Shown: positions 22,855-36,904, numbered from the stretch's first letter. The stretch: 64,000 nucleotides of DNA from Lonicera japonica (GCA_021464415.1 CM038468.1:64001220-64065219); one strand, 5' to 3'. Program-made: numbers and translations. Notes: generated by a model not told the origin, from the letters alone.

Positions 22855-23769
22855 AATATTGAAAATCGCTATTGATATTTCAAGTAAGTTTTTTAATACT
22901 CCACAATTTATTCTAAATAAATTGTCCCTAAAAAAATAAAAAATTATAGTGTTAAAGAATTCACTTTTGTAATACTAATAATCGTAACCCCTAAAATATT
23001 TATATTATAGTTTTAAATTGATCTGTTGGATAGGTAATCTCATCATGCCATGCTAACGGCTTGCCCCTACAACCCTTTTCTTATTTACTTCATCATATTT
23101 CTCTATAATTGCTCTTTAATTACGTACGTAGAGGGTAATTGAATTTCACAAAAGAGACAACGGTGGGATTGATTATATATTGCTTTTCCTATTTTTCTTG
23201 GTTTATAATGATTACACTTGCCTATTTGACGATTTTAATAAAAATATGTTTTTTTCCTTTTTTATACAAGCGTTATATGAATAAACATGGTAATCGGTTA
23301 TGGGAGAGAAGGGAAAGGAAAATAAGGTTCTTGACGGCTGGCGATTCGGATTCGTGTGTCATGTTCAAGTTGTATTAATACACAAATATTACGGTATTAG
23401 TGTCAATCCAAACACGACTTGTTTAACTAATCGTATCATTTATGTTAACTTAAACACAACTTGTTTATTTTTACAAGTTGCACGATCCGACTAACCCGTT
23501 TAATAAACATGCACGACACGATTAACTTATTAAGATAATAATAACAATTAAATCTTATGTGAAAATAATTAACTTGTCTTATAATAATTTTAAAATGTTA
23601 ATAAATAATAATAAGTATCACCTAATACCAAAATTCAATATTTAATCAAAATAATATGATAATAACAACCTAAAGTCAAAATAGATAACATTCCACCACC
23701 CAAGTAAAAACATAAAAAAGAACTAATTTATCTATCGTAGATCGATAATGGGGATAATAATTGAATTAT
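22855..23769. other. AT-rich spacer with decayed MITE
   Basis: The stretch GGCGATTCGGATTCGTGTGT near 23,339 and the closing TGTCAGCCCTAATTG near 24,886 look like the two ends of a hAT-like repeat that was split by the LTR-like insertion at 23,770-24,640. No coding gene was supported. Confidence 0.35.
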
Positions 23770-24640
23770 TTTGACCTGCCAACCACATTAAGACACGTGA
23801 CAATTCACGTCAGCAGCCTAGCATACCAAAACGAATAGGGCTCTGAGAGCTCGTTTCAAACATCACATGAGCTCCAGACCCCCTGGAAGTTCATACAATA
23901 GGCCCTAGAATTATTTTCGTACCACAAGTGATGGAACTCGTGAACTAGAGCTCTTTCAGTGAGCTCTGGAGCTGTCTCCCAGACAGCCATGTCAGAGTAG
24001 ATGACAGACAACATGAATGACTACTGCCGACACCACTACACTGTAGAAGCTCCCTCAACTTCATTAAATGCAAACAAACTGCATTCAATACACCAACACC
24101 ATGGAGAAGTAAGGTCAGAGTGGGTGGTATTCATGGCATGTCTTTGAACCTACTCTAAGGACTCTGTCACACGCCATCCCTCTGTTATATATATACGGGA
24201 AGCAATTACTTCCCTCAACAACCAAGTTTAACCAAGTTCAAGCTAGCAATAACCAAAGAACCAAGAACATTTTTTACGCATTCATTGCAAAAAATAAATA
24301 CAGGAGAAATAGAGCTCAATAACCTGCGTCAGAGCTCCTAAGTTAGAGAATTAAATTCTGAGTGTCTCAATCTCATTCTTATTATAATATTGTGAGAATA
24401 TAATAGTTCGAGAGATATTGTTAACTTGTAACATATACCCGTTCATAGTAATACAAAGCTACCCGAGCTCCGAGCTTTATTCCACAAGAGGAAGATTAAC
24501 CCGTATCTTCATACGAGGCAAACCTCCTCTATACATCTTGAACTCTGTTGGTCTGTTGCATTTATTATTTCAATCATCTGAATCATTTATTTGACTGTGT
24601 GGTCTAAACTGCCCTCGGCCAGTTTCACTCACCAACAGTT
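23770..24640 (+). mobile_element. Probable solo LTR (gypsy-like)
   Basis: This stretch is compositionally distinct, less AT-rich than its surroundings and almost ORF-free. It contains a TATA-like TATATATACGGG near 24,186, GAGCTC-rich segments and an end CTCACCAACA. Such layouts are usual for plant LTRs. The boundaries TG..CA are provisional and no 5-bp duplication was found, so the call rests on style. Confidence 0.4.
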
Positions 24641-25005
24641 GAGAACATAATAACTATCGTCTACTACCAATACTCAATTGTCTAAGCAATATGACAAAAT
24701 AATATATATACCTGCAAAAATAATTATGTTAATTGCGAGTCAATTTCAAGTTAGTGGGTTAACCCAAAAGATGACTTATTTAGTTTGCAGATTAAGCGTA
24801 TTTGATCCAAAATTGACCCGAATTCGTTTATGCTTAACACAAACTACCTAATTTCATGTTGGGTTAGCGTATCGTGACAAATATTGTCAGCCCTAATTGT
24901 TGTGGCTCAAACCTGGGTGTGATGTGGGAACAACCACCCCTTTTTTCATTATGCTATCATTCCATGTAATAAAAATATGTTTCTTGAAATGGGTAAATAA
25001 ATAAT

Positions 25006-26561
25006 GAGTCAATTGGGCATAAAGGCCCGTTCCAATAATAACATAATTATAAATGACAATTATAAATTAGCATAGTAAATTAAAGACGCTGCACAAAAAA
25101 GAAACTATTAATTGCTCCCTCCTTATTTAACTAATAACATAATAACCCTAATATAATATCTCACGTCTCAAAAAAAATAATACTTAGCACTGATCCCAGT
25201 AAAAAACTTATAAATCCAAACAACCTTCTCTTTTAAGAAATTCACAACGGTCGATCATCAGCGCTGAAGATGACATAAGAAATCATACCGATCATCAACT
25301 CTGATTCATGTGATGCTAAAAAACAGTTTAGCACAAATTGTCCAAAATTTAATAACTAATTATGTGCTGCTAAAACAATATTAACACCAATTGTCCAACA
25401 CTAAAATGTGCTAAAAGGGTTTTAGTACCAACAACTCAACATAAAATAACTAAATTCAAGGTGCTAAAATAGATTTAGTACCAATAACCCAATAAAAAAT
25501 AGCTAAATTTAAGGTGCTAAAACAGATTTAGTTTAAATTGTCTAGAACATAATAACTAATTACATGGTGCTAAAATAATTTTAGCACCAATTGTCCACAA
25601 ATTATTCAGAACATAATAACTAATTACATGGTGCTAAAACAATTTTAGCACCAATTGTCCACACTGGAATGGTGCTAAATAAGTTTTAGCACCAATAACA
25701 AATAGAAAACAACTAAATTTAATGTGCTAAATTAGATAGCACCAATTGTCCATAACAAAATAACTAATCACATAGTGGTAAAACAGTTTTAATATCAATT
25801 GTCCAATATTGGAATGTTGCTAAAAAAGTTTTAACACTACAAGTGAACACAAATAATTAAACTGAAGGTGCTAAAACAATTTAACTCTCGAATTAGTCTC
25901 TATTTGACGAAATTAAACCCAAAAGCATAAAGATAAGCCAAATCTAATATTAAAAATGTAAAAAAAAAAGCTAATTTATTTTCCATCAATGCTATTACTA
26001 CAAACATATTTACTTGCTTAGGGAATAAAAAAAAGTAAGGTTAAAGTTGCTACTTAATTTATCATGTAAAAAAAAGAGAGATTAAAAAATGAAATATAAA
26101 GAGAAAAGAATAAAAAAAAATGTGTAGGAAAGAGAGAGGGGGAGGAGGTGGTAGAAAATATGGGTTAACGCATCCGTACAAACCAAACCCCCTATCCAAT
26201 ATATTATTAATTAATTAATACCTTAATATTTTGTTTTAAATTTCCAGCTCATCGCCATCACCAGCCCTGCCAACCACAATCACCATCGATGGCGGTGTTA
26301 TTTCTAGTGTGACTTCATCTATACACTACCTTGGTTGTTGTTATTATAACATAATCTGTATGTGAAAACTAGCAAATATTATATTAGGGGTATATTTTTC
26401 CGTCACCATTTAACATTTTTCTTAAAATAAATTAATATTATGAAAAGAGTTCTTATTATAAAACCAAATTACAAAATTGGTACTGCTTTCCCTTATTAAA
26501 AATGAGTCCGTCCTTAAAATTATAAAACATTATAGAGCGAGGTCATAGAACCCATTATCTC
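25006..26561 (-). mobile_element. Mutator-like non-autonomous element, copy B
   Basis: A 1,556-bp relative of the element at 6,792-8,359, in the opposite orientation. The ends read GAGTCAATTGGGCATAAAGG and, on the other side in reverse complement, GAGATAATGGGTTCTATGAC. It is flanked by a perfect 9-bp duplication ATAAATAAT (24,997-25,005 and 26,562-26,570). Roughly 190 bp next to the right end (26,370-26,561) align with the left arm of copy A, and about 100 bp at the left end align with its right arm. The inner part between arm and array differs between the copies. It carries its own palindrome array and no transposase. Confidence 0.85.
25312..25890. repeat. Degenerate palindrome array in copy B
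   Basis: About 12 units built on GGTGCTAAA...TTTAGCACC with variable centres, many with mutated stems. They are separated by linkers such as AATTGTCCACA and AACATAATAACTAATTACAT. The 23-bp unit at 25,566-25,588 is identical (in reverse complement) to the first unit of the array in copy A. Units here are spaced more widely and more unevenly than in copy A. Confidence 0.85.
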
Positions 26562-26570
26562 ATAAATAAT

Positions 26571-27530
26571 CATCTAATACACATTTTTATAATAATTATA
26601 AATAAAATTTCCCGAACAAAAACATCAGCAAATTAATACACATTTGTATATTAATTATAACTATAATATCTCCATTTTCTACCACTTATTTAGTTATTTA
26701 TTTATTTTATTTTGTACAAAAGGATAATTCAAACCATAAAATTTGTTGAGTGAGTAAGCATTAGAGCATCTACACTAATTCTGTAAAAATTTAAATGTAA
26801 ATCCCTATGTGTAAATTTTACACAAAAATTAAAGTTTTTTTTTTTAGAAAATACTATACTTTAATGATCCCTTTCTAAATTTTTAGACACAACCAACAGA
26901 TAATAAACACATGTTAAATGTTATTTTAAGTATTTTCTCATAACTTTTTTTCTTAAATTCTCTTATACATAATTTTATAATCATAAAAATGGATCTCTTT
27001 ATTTATATGACTTGATGAGTAGATTTCAAATAATATTATATCATTAAAGCATAAAATGACTGAGATTTAAATAATTATTCAAGTAGCTAAAACAACTCAA
27101 AGTACTAAGAAGTTGAACCAGCCTCTACAAGTATTGGCGAATGATTATTATTTGTGACTTGCTAGAGAGCACCGCTAAAATTTCGTTTAATTAGTTTTCA
27201 ATTTCTTGTTTGTTTGGTTTCAGGTCTAACCTTTTTCAAGTTAGTTTTCAATTTTTTTTTTTTGTTTTTCCAATTGTTTTTTCAAACTTAATTTGTCAGC
27301 CACCGGATTTACGCTTTTCAAATCCAAATTTTGCCTAGTGTAGGATAGTTATCCTTAACCACGAATATAGGGGGATGAAAAGGACCTTTTCGTGATATCT
27401 GAAAGAGAGATAACTTTAATGGTAATTTTAGTGCTTTGGAACATGCCCTAAAGTTGTTAGCTGGAAGACCTGTTTTCCGTCTTTATAAAGTCAAAAACAA
27501 AAAACAAAAAACAATATCATTAGACTGTTG
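26571..27530. other. AT-rich region upstream of LAX2-type gene
   Basis: No ORF or clear repeat. It may include distal promoter sequence of the gene that starts at 28,119, but no specific element could be assigned. Confidence 0.35.
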
Positions 27531-27539
27531 AACCCCGTT

Positions 27540-28118
27540 AGTTAATATAATCGTATATATATATATATATAAAAAGAAGCTTAATAACAAAAATAAAAAA
27601 TATAAAAAATTGAATGTTACTGACAAACCACCATCTATGATATTATATTATATTATATTCTCCTCTCCTCTCCGCTGCTAACTGCAACTATTTTATCATC
27701 CCCCACAAGCTTCCAAAAAAAGAGAATAAACTGGAAACTGGGATTTTCAATTAAACTCTTTCTTCCAGCTTATACGTTCTCTCCTCCTCTCTCCAACAAT
27801 AAAAACTTCAAACAAACAGAACCAACCCTATTCTTCATCTTCATCATCATCACCATCACCATCACCATCCCTTAATATATATATATATATATGTGTGTGT
27901 ATATTCTCAAAACACGTTACTACTACTACTAACCTCAACAACAGCAGATCTTTCTTCCCCTATCTGATTAAACAGCTATCCTGACCGCTATTATATATAT
28001 TTATTAATCGAGGCCTGCCTGCCTACCCTTTGAATTGAATTGGATTCATGGCTACCATTGAGGCAAGGAATACGAAGAATACTACTAATTGGGGCTTTGG
28101 GTTTTTGGGTTTTTCGAT
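27540..28118 (+). promoter_or_regulatory. Probable core promoter and 5' leader
   Basis: Directly upstream of the LAX2-type start codon. TA tracts (27,555-27,570 and 27,875-27,892) are followed by pyrimidine-rich stretches (CTCCTCTCCTCTCCGCTG and CTCTCCTCCTCTCTCC), typical of plant leaders. The transcription start cannot be fixed from the sequence. An upstream ORF starts at 28,048. Confidence 0.4.
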
Positions 28119-28122
28119 ATGA
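28048..28122 (+). CDS. Upstream ORF overlapping LAX2-type start
   Basis: A 24-codon ORF (starting MATIEARNTK) in the leader. Its ATG is the last one before the main start and it is in a different frame. It stops in the sequence ATGA, where the TGA (28,120-28,122) overlaps the main ATG (28,119-28,121). Ribosomes using it would terminate exactly on the main start codon, so it could lower or couple translation of the main protein. If transcription starts downstream of 28,048 it has no role. Confidence 0.45.
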   Translation: MATIEARNTKNTTNWGFGFLGFSI

Positions 28123-31100
28123 CCATGTTTCCTGCAGCTCAAAATCCTTCTTCTTCTTCTTCTAATAATAAAAATACATATCATGGTGGTTTCGGCATCA
28201 GCAAGTTTTCTGGTCTTTCGAATATTAATGATCAATTCATATTAGGGTATGAGGGTTGTGGTACTACTACTGAAGATTACTACTCTTGTTTAAGATCTGA
28301 TCTAGTACCGGCTCATAGGCCGATGGCTGAGGATGATGAGTCAAGATTAACCGAGAGTACAACTGCTGCTACTAATGAATTAGCCGGGTCGAGTTCAAAA
28401 GAATTCATTCAAGATGACGATAACGATGATAATGATGATAAAGATGAAGGCTGGCTTCAATTGAGTATTGGGGGTCGCCACCACCTCACTCAGCCAACAC
28501 CTGCAGGTGGAAGGGATAATAAATTAGTAGAGCTTGATCTACTACCTGCTGACGGTGGTCGTGGTGGTGGTTATTCACAACAACAACAACAACAACAACA
28601 AGTCATGATGAGATCGTTAGCTAATCCTGTGTTTCATCAAATGCCCGATTTTCGAGCCACACCTGCTAGGCCATTAACAAGTTGTTTTACAAGTGTCGTC
28701 AATTATAGTAGTAGCTCCACGCCTAATTTGTTGTTCCAACAGTACCCGCCTGCAACACCAATATTTCCTCACCCTCATGATCAAGATCATACTAGTAGTA
28801 ATTACTGGGGATTAATTAGGCCGCCAGCCGCTATGTCACGAAATATGACAGCCTCTTCTTCATCTTCATCTTTATCTACTTTAGTGCAGCCACCCGCAGC
28901 GGGATACTATTCGGGACCATCATTGCAACTACAAGCCGGCAGAGTAGATGGGCCTGCGGCTGGGCCGAGTCTAGATTTCAGAGTGGTTGATCCTCCTCGA
29001 AGACCTCATTCTGGCATATGGTTTATGTTACAAGCATCACAAAATCAGTAAGTTATACTATATCATGCATTAGTTTACAACATCTCTTGAAGGATATATA
29101 TATATATACATATCTATGTCCGTCCATTTATTTATTTCCCCTTCCAATTTTTCTAAAACGTACATATATTATGGGACTAAAATTTACATTTTTGTTTATT
29201 CAATGCAGAGCAAAAGAACCGTTTTTGCCCCAGATACCCAAGAGCTACCTGAGAATTAAGTAATAAATTTAATATACCAATTTTATTTTCGTTTTTAATT
29301 CCTCTCTCTCTCTCTATCTATATATATATATTGAACAAAGTAATTAATTCACGTCTAGCTATCGTCCTATTTATTTATTTTTTGTTTGATTTTCTCAAAT
29401 CCATTTTGTTAATTTCTTGGTCAGAGATGGAAGGATGACTGTTCGATTAGTAATGAAGTATCTGGTTAATAAGTTGAGACTGGACAGCGAATCAGAGGTA
29501 CGTAAGTATGTAAATCAATACTTGAAATTCTTCATTAACAAATCAGATGCGTTATAAGTTATTTATTGGTACCATTTCCTTCTGGATTGATCTGCACATT
29601 AATTAAAATTACTACATCTCTTCGTTCTCACCTACATATTGTGAACAAATTATACTAATTAATTAATGAAACTCATGCATCATTATATATATGGTAATTA
29701 GAACCCTCATCAGTACTTAATTTGGATTACTGATGTAAATAGTGACATACATATATATATATATATATATATTGTTAATGGGGCAAGCTTTAAGGTTGGT
29801 GTGAGAAACATCGACAGAAACTGGAGAACAAAAATGGATTGCTCTATCTCTCTCTTTGTTATATATACGTTTTGTTTGTTTATTACTATATAAAAATATA
29901 GGTAACATCATTAGTAGGTGTAAAGTATATTTCTTGATAGCTCTATATATATCCTTCTTCTTTTCTTTTTGGCTTATTAGGTTTTGATTATCTCGATCAT
30001 TCCTAATCCATTAATTGTTGTTGATCTTGCCTAATTAAGGAAATCAATGGGTGCATGCATGTCCTAAAATATGTATAGCTAGGCATAATTAAGCATTTCA
30101 TGCAGTGGCGGCGCCAGGAATCAAACTAGGAGGGGGCCGGGTTGCAAAATTTAAAGCACACAAGAAATTAAATTTAAAATCATAAAATTTTAATGCAAAC
30201 ATAATAACATTAATAAACTAATAGTTAAAACTAGTGTTTAGACCTAAATCACTTAATATTATGCAAATAATCACCTAATATATAAAATCATATACGGAAT
30301 TATGAAGTATAGCATAAAAAAAAATTATAAATCATAAAAACCCTAATTTCAAAATTGAAATTACTACAAAAATCTATCAACAAATGCTATTCTAAAATCA
30401 GAAAGAATATAAAGTAGAGCAATAGAATCCGGCGAGTGGCGGGGATGCGAAGCTGCGGAGAGGAGAGGATTTGAGAAAAACTAATTGAATAAAAAAAAGA
30501 AGAAGAAGAGGGTTCTGTCGATTGTGGCCGTAGGGGAGGGGAGGGTTAAGTTGATTTCACATTTTCAATTGTCCTCTCAATTATGCACCATTACACAGAG
30601 ATATCTTGAAGTATAAAACACATAAGTCCCTGCATATTCTTTTTTGTCAAAAAATATTCCATATATAAGAAAAAAAATTGAAAATCAAGGGGGGTAATTG
30701 AAACCCCCCTTGCCCCTACACAACACCGCCCCTGCTTCCATGCATGTTAGTTATAATTAATGAATCCAATTAATTAGCTAGGAGAAGGATTAAGGTATAG
30801 GACTCATCATGTGACGTGTACATATATAGATATATAATAGAAGTAGAGAGAAAATTAAGAAAAGAACATACCACCCTCTTTGGCTCCCAAACCGGCCCCG
30901 AAGTTGTTGTCGTTGTAGTTGTGGGGGTTTACTGTTTTCTTCAGGACTAGCTTCAACTATATTGATGAAAATTACGTTTCAATCTTCTTCAATTCTTCCT
31001 TTATTTTTTTTATTTTTTTTCCATAACGAATACTTGCCATTAATTACTTGATTGATAAATTAATTAAGGATGTAGCTATTGATACTCTTCATAAATTCTT

Positions 31101-34100
31101 AGCACTCCAAATCAACTTTAGGGACAATTTTCCCCATCTTTTATTATGTTTTTGTGTCCCTAAAAATTATTTTTGAACTGTTAAAGAGTAAGCTACTAAA
31201 ACATAAGATAAAGGATAGCGAACTCCATCGGTAGCAATGGAAAATATTCTAGTATAGGGATTATTAAGGTCATCCCAAGCCTTGGTTCCACCCATTGGAT
31301 ATTTGCAAAAGTGTGCTGGAACCTCAAGCGTTTCCTATACTGATTAGACTGTAACCCAACATCTAACACTTGTCCACCCCAGCTTTAGAATTGCACAAAT
31401 GGCCACTTGTGGGGAAAAAACAATTCAGAGAGGATAAAACGAAATTTCTAAAAATTGCAAATAAATGCACCCTTAATTAAACCAAAATAAGTTTTTTTTT
31501 GTTTAATGGCATATATAATGGCGTGGCTTGTGTAATAAAACAAAACCGATTGTGGCGATAGTGTTTAAGGTTCGGGTAGATAAAAAGGCATACTCTGTTA
31601 AGTATGATATTTATTGCGGTTCATTCTCCTAACAACTTAAGCTTTTGGGAGAGATGGTTCTTAACTTGGTATCAGAGCTTGGTTCTCGATCTGGGAACTC
31701 CATCCCCCATCTATCATACTCCATCCCCCATCTATTAATCTTGAATCTGTCTGTTCTGAATAAGCTCTCCACGAGAAGCATGATATTCATTGCAATTCCT
31801 TCTCCTAACAGCTTAAACTTTTGGGAGAGTCATGTCAGACGAACGTCACACAAGCTCCATATCAACTAACATAATCAATCAATGCATTTGGCTTAAAAAT
31901 TACACGAGACGTGAGAGGACATTTTGAAATTATAAATCGCATGTCAGAAAATCAAAACCTCGCAAAACAATTAGTGTAATTTAGATTAAATGCTTAGAAC
32001 TCTCGTAGCAATATAGTACATGTGTTGTTATACTTGGATACATATGCTTAATTATTTTATTTTTCATCTTAAGAAACAAAAACGTTCCATTACAAGAAAA
32101 TATTGGATACTCTTAGGGTGCATTTGAATGTAGGGAAAATTAAAAGAAGGTGAAGGAAGTTGATTTCTTACACTTTTTGTAAATTTGATATGCAAGAAAT
32201 TAAGTATTTTAATAACTTTCTTCCAACTTCCTCAAGAAAAAGGTTTTCCTCTAAACACAAGATTTTAAAGAAACTTATCAGAAAGTTAAGCAATTATTTA
32301 TTATAAAAAAAATATAGTTCATGAATTAAAACAGAAGAAAAAATATTTTATTAATAATTTGGAAGATTTTATTATAACTTAGATTAATCACTTTATAAAA
32401 TTAAAAACATCATTTTAGAAATTATAGATTTATTGTAATATATTTATATGAAAAACTTGCATGTAAGCTTATAACCTGCTATAAATAATTACAGTGCTTC
32501 TACTTCTAGGGATGTAATTTCGGTATATCGCCTTTACAAATTGGAATTTGAGAATTGAAATGAGTATTAAACAGCTTAGTTTCCGGTAAATTTCAGTTTT
32601 TGTTATTTTTGTTTGTCTAAATTCTTGGTAAACGGTATTATAAGTGCAGAAATGTATGAATATATTCAATTAATTTCGGTTTTTGACATGCTAGGAGAGT
32701 GTTAGATTGAAAAATTCTGGAATTTTAATGAAGTAATTTTTATTTTTTGGTATTTATGGTATTAACTATATTGTTTTTGTATACAATTATTCCAATTTTT
32801 GGTATATTACTTTTTTTTTTATAATTCAGGTTTTAATGTTTCAGTGTCATACTTTTTCATATTTTCAGTACTGTAAATCGGTATTTCAGTTTTTAGTACT
32901 TAAATGTGTCATACCAAAACTATTTTTCTTTGAAGATCAAGCATGTTAGCCTAGTTACGAAGGCGCCCAAACTCGAACCTGGGATAGAGTTTGTTTGTAG
33001 TTAAAGGGAGAGAGTTAAACTTCTTTTTGGAAGGAAAAAAAACAAAAAAAAAATATCTTCTTTGAACTAATTCAGTTGGTTTCGGTAAAAATCCTATCGG
33101 GTGACACCCTTAATTATAACATATGTACAGGTTAAGTTTTATATATAGATTACAGATTCTAATCATGTGCCTTACCTATTGTCAGTTTTTTTTTTTTTTT
33201 TCTTTTTCTTTTTACTTTATTTTTATTTGGAATTATTTTTTCTGAATAACTTTTTTGACAATCAATTGGAGCCCTCGAGTACCACGTTGGGGCAATCGAA
33301 AGCGATTTTTTCACCCTACAATCCTATTACATGCACACTTTGCGTAAATTTTGCCTCTTTGTGTATATATATAGTGATTAATACTTAAGAAATATTAAAT
33401 ATTTTATCGATCTACTTGATTAGCCGTGTCTGTTAAAACATCCACTGACATGCAGGGTATGTGAGGATCGACCAGTTCATGTTTGTATTATTAGCAATTA
33501 ATTTTTAGGCCTAGAAGTTAGATGTTAATCAAACTTCATAAAATATGATGTTTGCATTGTTAACGCGCATCAGGGAGGAATTAGTTGACCATATATATAG
33601 TAAGAATCATGAAATAATTTAATAGTTCAACTTTTGTACGTTAGTGTTTGAAATATTAAATATATTTATTCTCAACTCAAATTCGTAACAACATATATTT
33701 TATTGATTAAACAATTTATAAGCATATATTAAAGTTCCAACTGGTAGGGAAATACCCAGATGGAGGATAGGATGAATGACACACAACATTCCATATTTTT
33801 TTGTCATTTATTAGAAACTAAGATATACATACATATAGTGCGTGTGTGTGTATGCATACATGTGTTTGGGTATTGAAGTCAACCCTTCATACCATAATTT
33901 GGATTCATGTACATACTACATCTCGTATTTACTTGACATATATACCGTGAAGTAATGAAAGAGATGCAGTGCATTTTTAATAGGTTTAATTTTTATTTTT
34001 TTTGTATTATTGTTTTCTATAAATTATGTTCTATTTAAAAGTTATATACATCCGAGTTTAATGCATTAATTATTTATTTTATATTCAAACCTTGTTTTAT

Positions 34101-36904
34101 TTTTGAATGTTCACTATTTTTTCTAATTAAAACAATATGATTTGAATTTTGGACCCTCCCCGCCGTTTTGATATGTTAGCTAGCACTATCCACTGCCACA
34201 ACACCATTGGCAAATTTGAATTTTTACTATTACGGATCTTGTTACGTGAAACTCTTTAGAGTTTTTTTTTGGGTGTTTTGAATATAGCTTTATATTTTAG
34301 ATCTTCATAATATTTTAAGTGTTAGTTTGGTTTGTGATTTTATTCGTTCCTGTAATTCAAAATGGTAATTTCATATGGAAAGTTCGAGTTTCATTATGTG
34401 ATTTTGTGATGAAAAGTTATACCATATATAAATAGCAAATAAAGATGATAAATGATTTATTAAGTTGAAGGAATCATTTAGGACGTACATGCAACACTCA
34501 ACATTCTCTTTGTTTAATTTATTTTTCATATATGTAGCTAGGTTTTGTGTATTTTAGGAATTAATCCATAAAAATTAATAAGAAAAACCGAAAAATGGAT
34601 GGATGGAGGAAGATATATGATCTGCAATAGGGTTAGTTATCTAAAGCTTTATGCCCATCTAATTATCTTGTACTTGAATTCAAACTTGTGTGGTTTAAAT
34701 AGTTTTCGAAATGCACTTTGTGTATTTTGTACGTACTTGAGGTCAACCATCGACGTGCGGGAATATCATTAATTCGTTGCTTTTTTTATTTTTATTTTGT
34801 TACATATATATATATATATATATAGTCTTTGATTTCACATGGCATGCAACGTCTAAGTAGCTACCCAATCATTAAGTTGATGGGTTGGAGTACGTAGAAT
34901 GATATTTATTGTGGTGCACCAAAAAATAAGTAAATAATAAAAATTAAACAATTATACCCCTATCCCATATATGAGTCTCAGTAGCTTAGGATGTATATAT
35001 ATAGCTAGAGTCTAGAATAAATCCAACTTGAGTATTCTCTTTTTCAAACGAACAAACAAATTAAATATTCTGTACGTGGTGATCGATTAGCTAAAAATAA
35101 ATGATCGAGCGAGAAGCAATATTAATTATAATTATTTATTATTAATTAAGGGAAGTTGTGTATATTTAAGGACACAATAACACTCCTAATTAAGGCCACT
35201 AATATTGAAAGCAACAAAGAATGATATATGCCATCAAATAAATTATTCAACTTAATGATTGGTGTGGTTTTTTGTGATAGAAACAAAATTAAAATACCTT
35301 TTCCGTTTTGTGTGCCTGGATTTGGGGGGGGGGGGGGATGATATATATATATGCACTTGTGGGTGGGGTGTCAATCGCCCTCCACTTTTATTTCTTCCAA
35401 TTATATACTCTCAACTATAAATTTATACATATAAATTCTTATATTATTTTAAAAAAAAACTATATTTTTTTTATTTTATTTTTTAAAAAAAATTTATAGG
35501 GGGAAGAAATTAACACGTGGACCCAGCCATGCACATATCTTTCTCTTTATCTGCGTGCGTACGTTTATGGGTCGTCACGCTTTCGCATGTATGGAATCAT
35601 CTAGTTTTAATTTTAATTGAGATCGAACTGAGGCCCTCCATTGTCTTTTCCCATAGAAGGGAGAAAAGGTGCATGCCATCATCCTATCTAATAAAACCCC
35701 TAAGTGGTGCACTTAATTTGATGGAATTATATGTATATATATATAGTGTGACCCCACGTACCACCATTTCATCCACAACCAACCAAATACGAATTATATT
35801 TATCATAAAAAGAGAGTTGATCTTATATATATATATATAATTTACGTGGGGGGAAAGCAATATGAGGGATAAAAATCTACAACAGAATCATTCCCCAGTT
35901 GTCTGAAAATAAAACAAATATATATATAAAATAAAATATAAATAAAAAGAAGAAGCCATGATTAGATAGAATGATAGATGATGATTATTAAAAAACAGGA
36001 AAACAAATGAAGAATTTATATATATATATATATATAGGCAGCTCTATACATTATAACGTAGCTTATGTGAATGGAATGCATGCACAATAAAAAAATCAAA
36101 AGATAACAAATTCTTAATTAATTTAATTACAAGATTAGTGCTGTTTTTTAAATAATGGTACCAAATTGAAGGTATCTTATGGTATGAAAAGATCAAAGAT
36201 TGGAATGGGCGTTCAGGGGATCGAGAGGGGAATATTGACCTTCAATATGTATATATATATTTCTTTTATAAAAAAAAATAATAAAATAAAAAATAAAGGA
36301 GGGAGAGAGAGAAAGAAAGAAAAGGACGTGAAGGAGACGTGCATGAGATTGGCGTAAGGGGATGGTTACATGTAGTTAGGTTTGTGAAAGAAAGGAAGAA
36401 AAGAAAAGAAAAGGAGGAGGTAGGAATATAAATAAATTATAGTGCCGATTCCTCGCCGTGCTTTTTGGATCCGCCATCTCTATTCAATTCACTACTTTTC
36501 ATACCATATACATAATTAAGATGTAAAAAATATATATATAATATGATGATAGCATGGTTATCATTAAAATAAAAAGTCTATGGTATAATCATTTGTCTTA
36601 GGAGCAAAGTCTACGTGGGTCCTCCCTCCTTATATCATTAAAGTTTTCCGCAATTTCAATCGTGCAATGGGCGGCCGCCGGTCGACGCCACTTCAAATTA
36701 ATAGCTCCTGTTTTTAATTTCTTTTTAAGAAAAATTAACTTGAATTATGTACGTTCAATTTTTGTAAATGTACTTATAGAATTTATTCAACCGTAGTTAT
36801 CGTGATTGCGGAATCATAACTTATATAAAAATAATTGCATGCATGTGTTGCAAAATTATTACTTGTATTACAAAATAATAATAATAATAATAATAATAAT
36901 AATC

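Noticed and set aside
28089..28118. Extension of LAX2 upstream of 28,119 in frame
   Set aside because: It starts only with TTG; the first in-frame ATG is at 28,119.
31616..31990. Stretch with TTGGTATCAGAGC, possible retroelement primer site
   Set aside because: No LTR ends before it and no gag after it; the same words occur in generic plant repeats, so no element was called.
36668..36690. NotI- and SalI-like sites next to each other (GCGGCCGCCGGTCGAC)
   Set aside because: Looks like a cloning polylinker, but no vector sequence surrounds it and the flanks read as ordinary intron.
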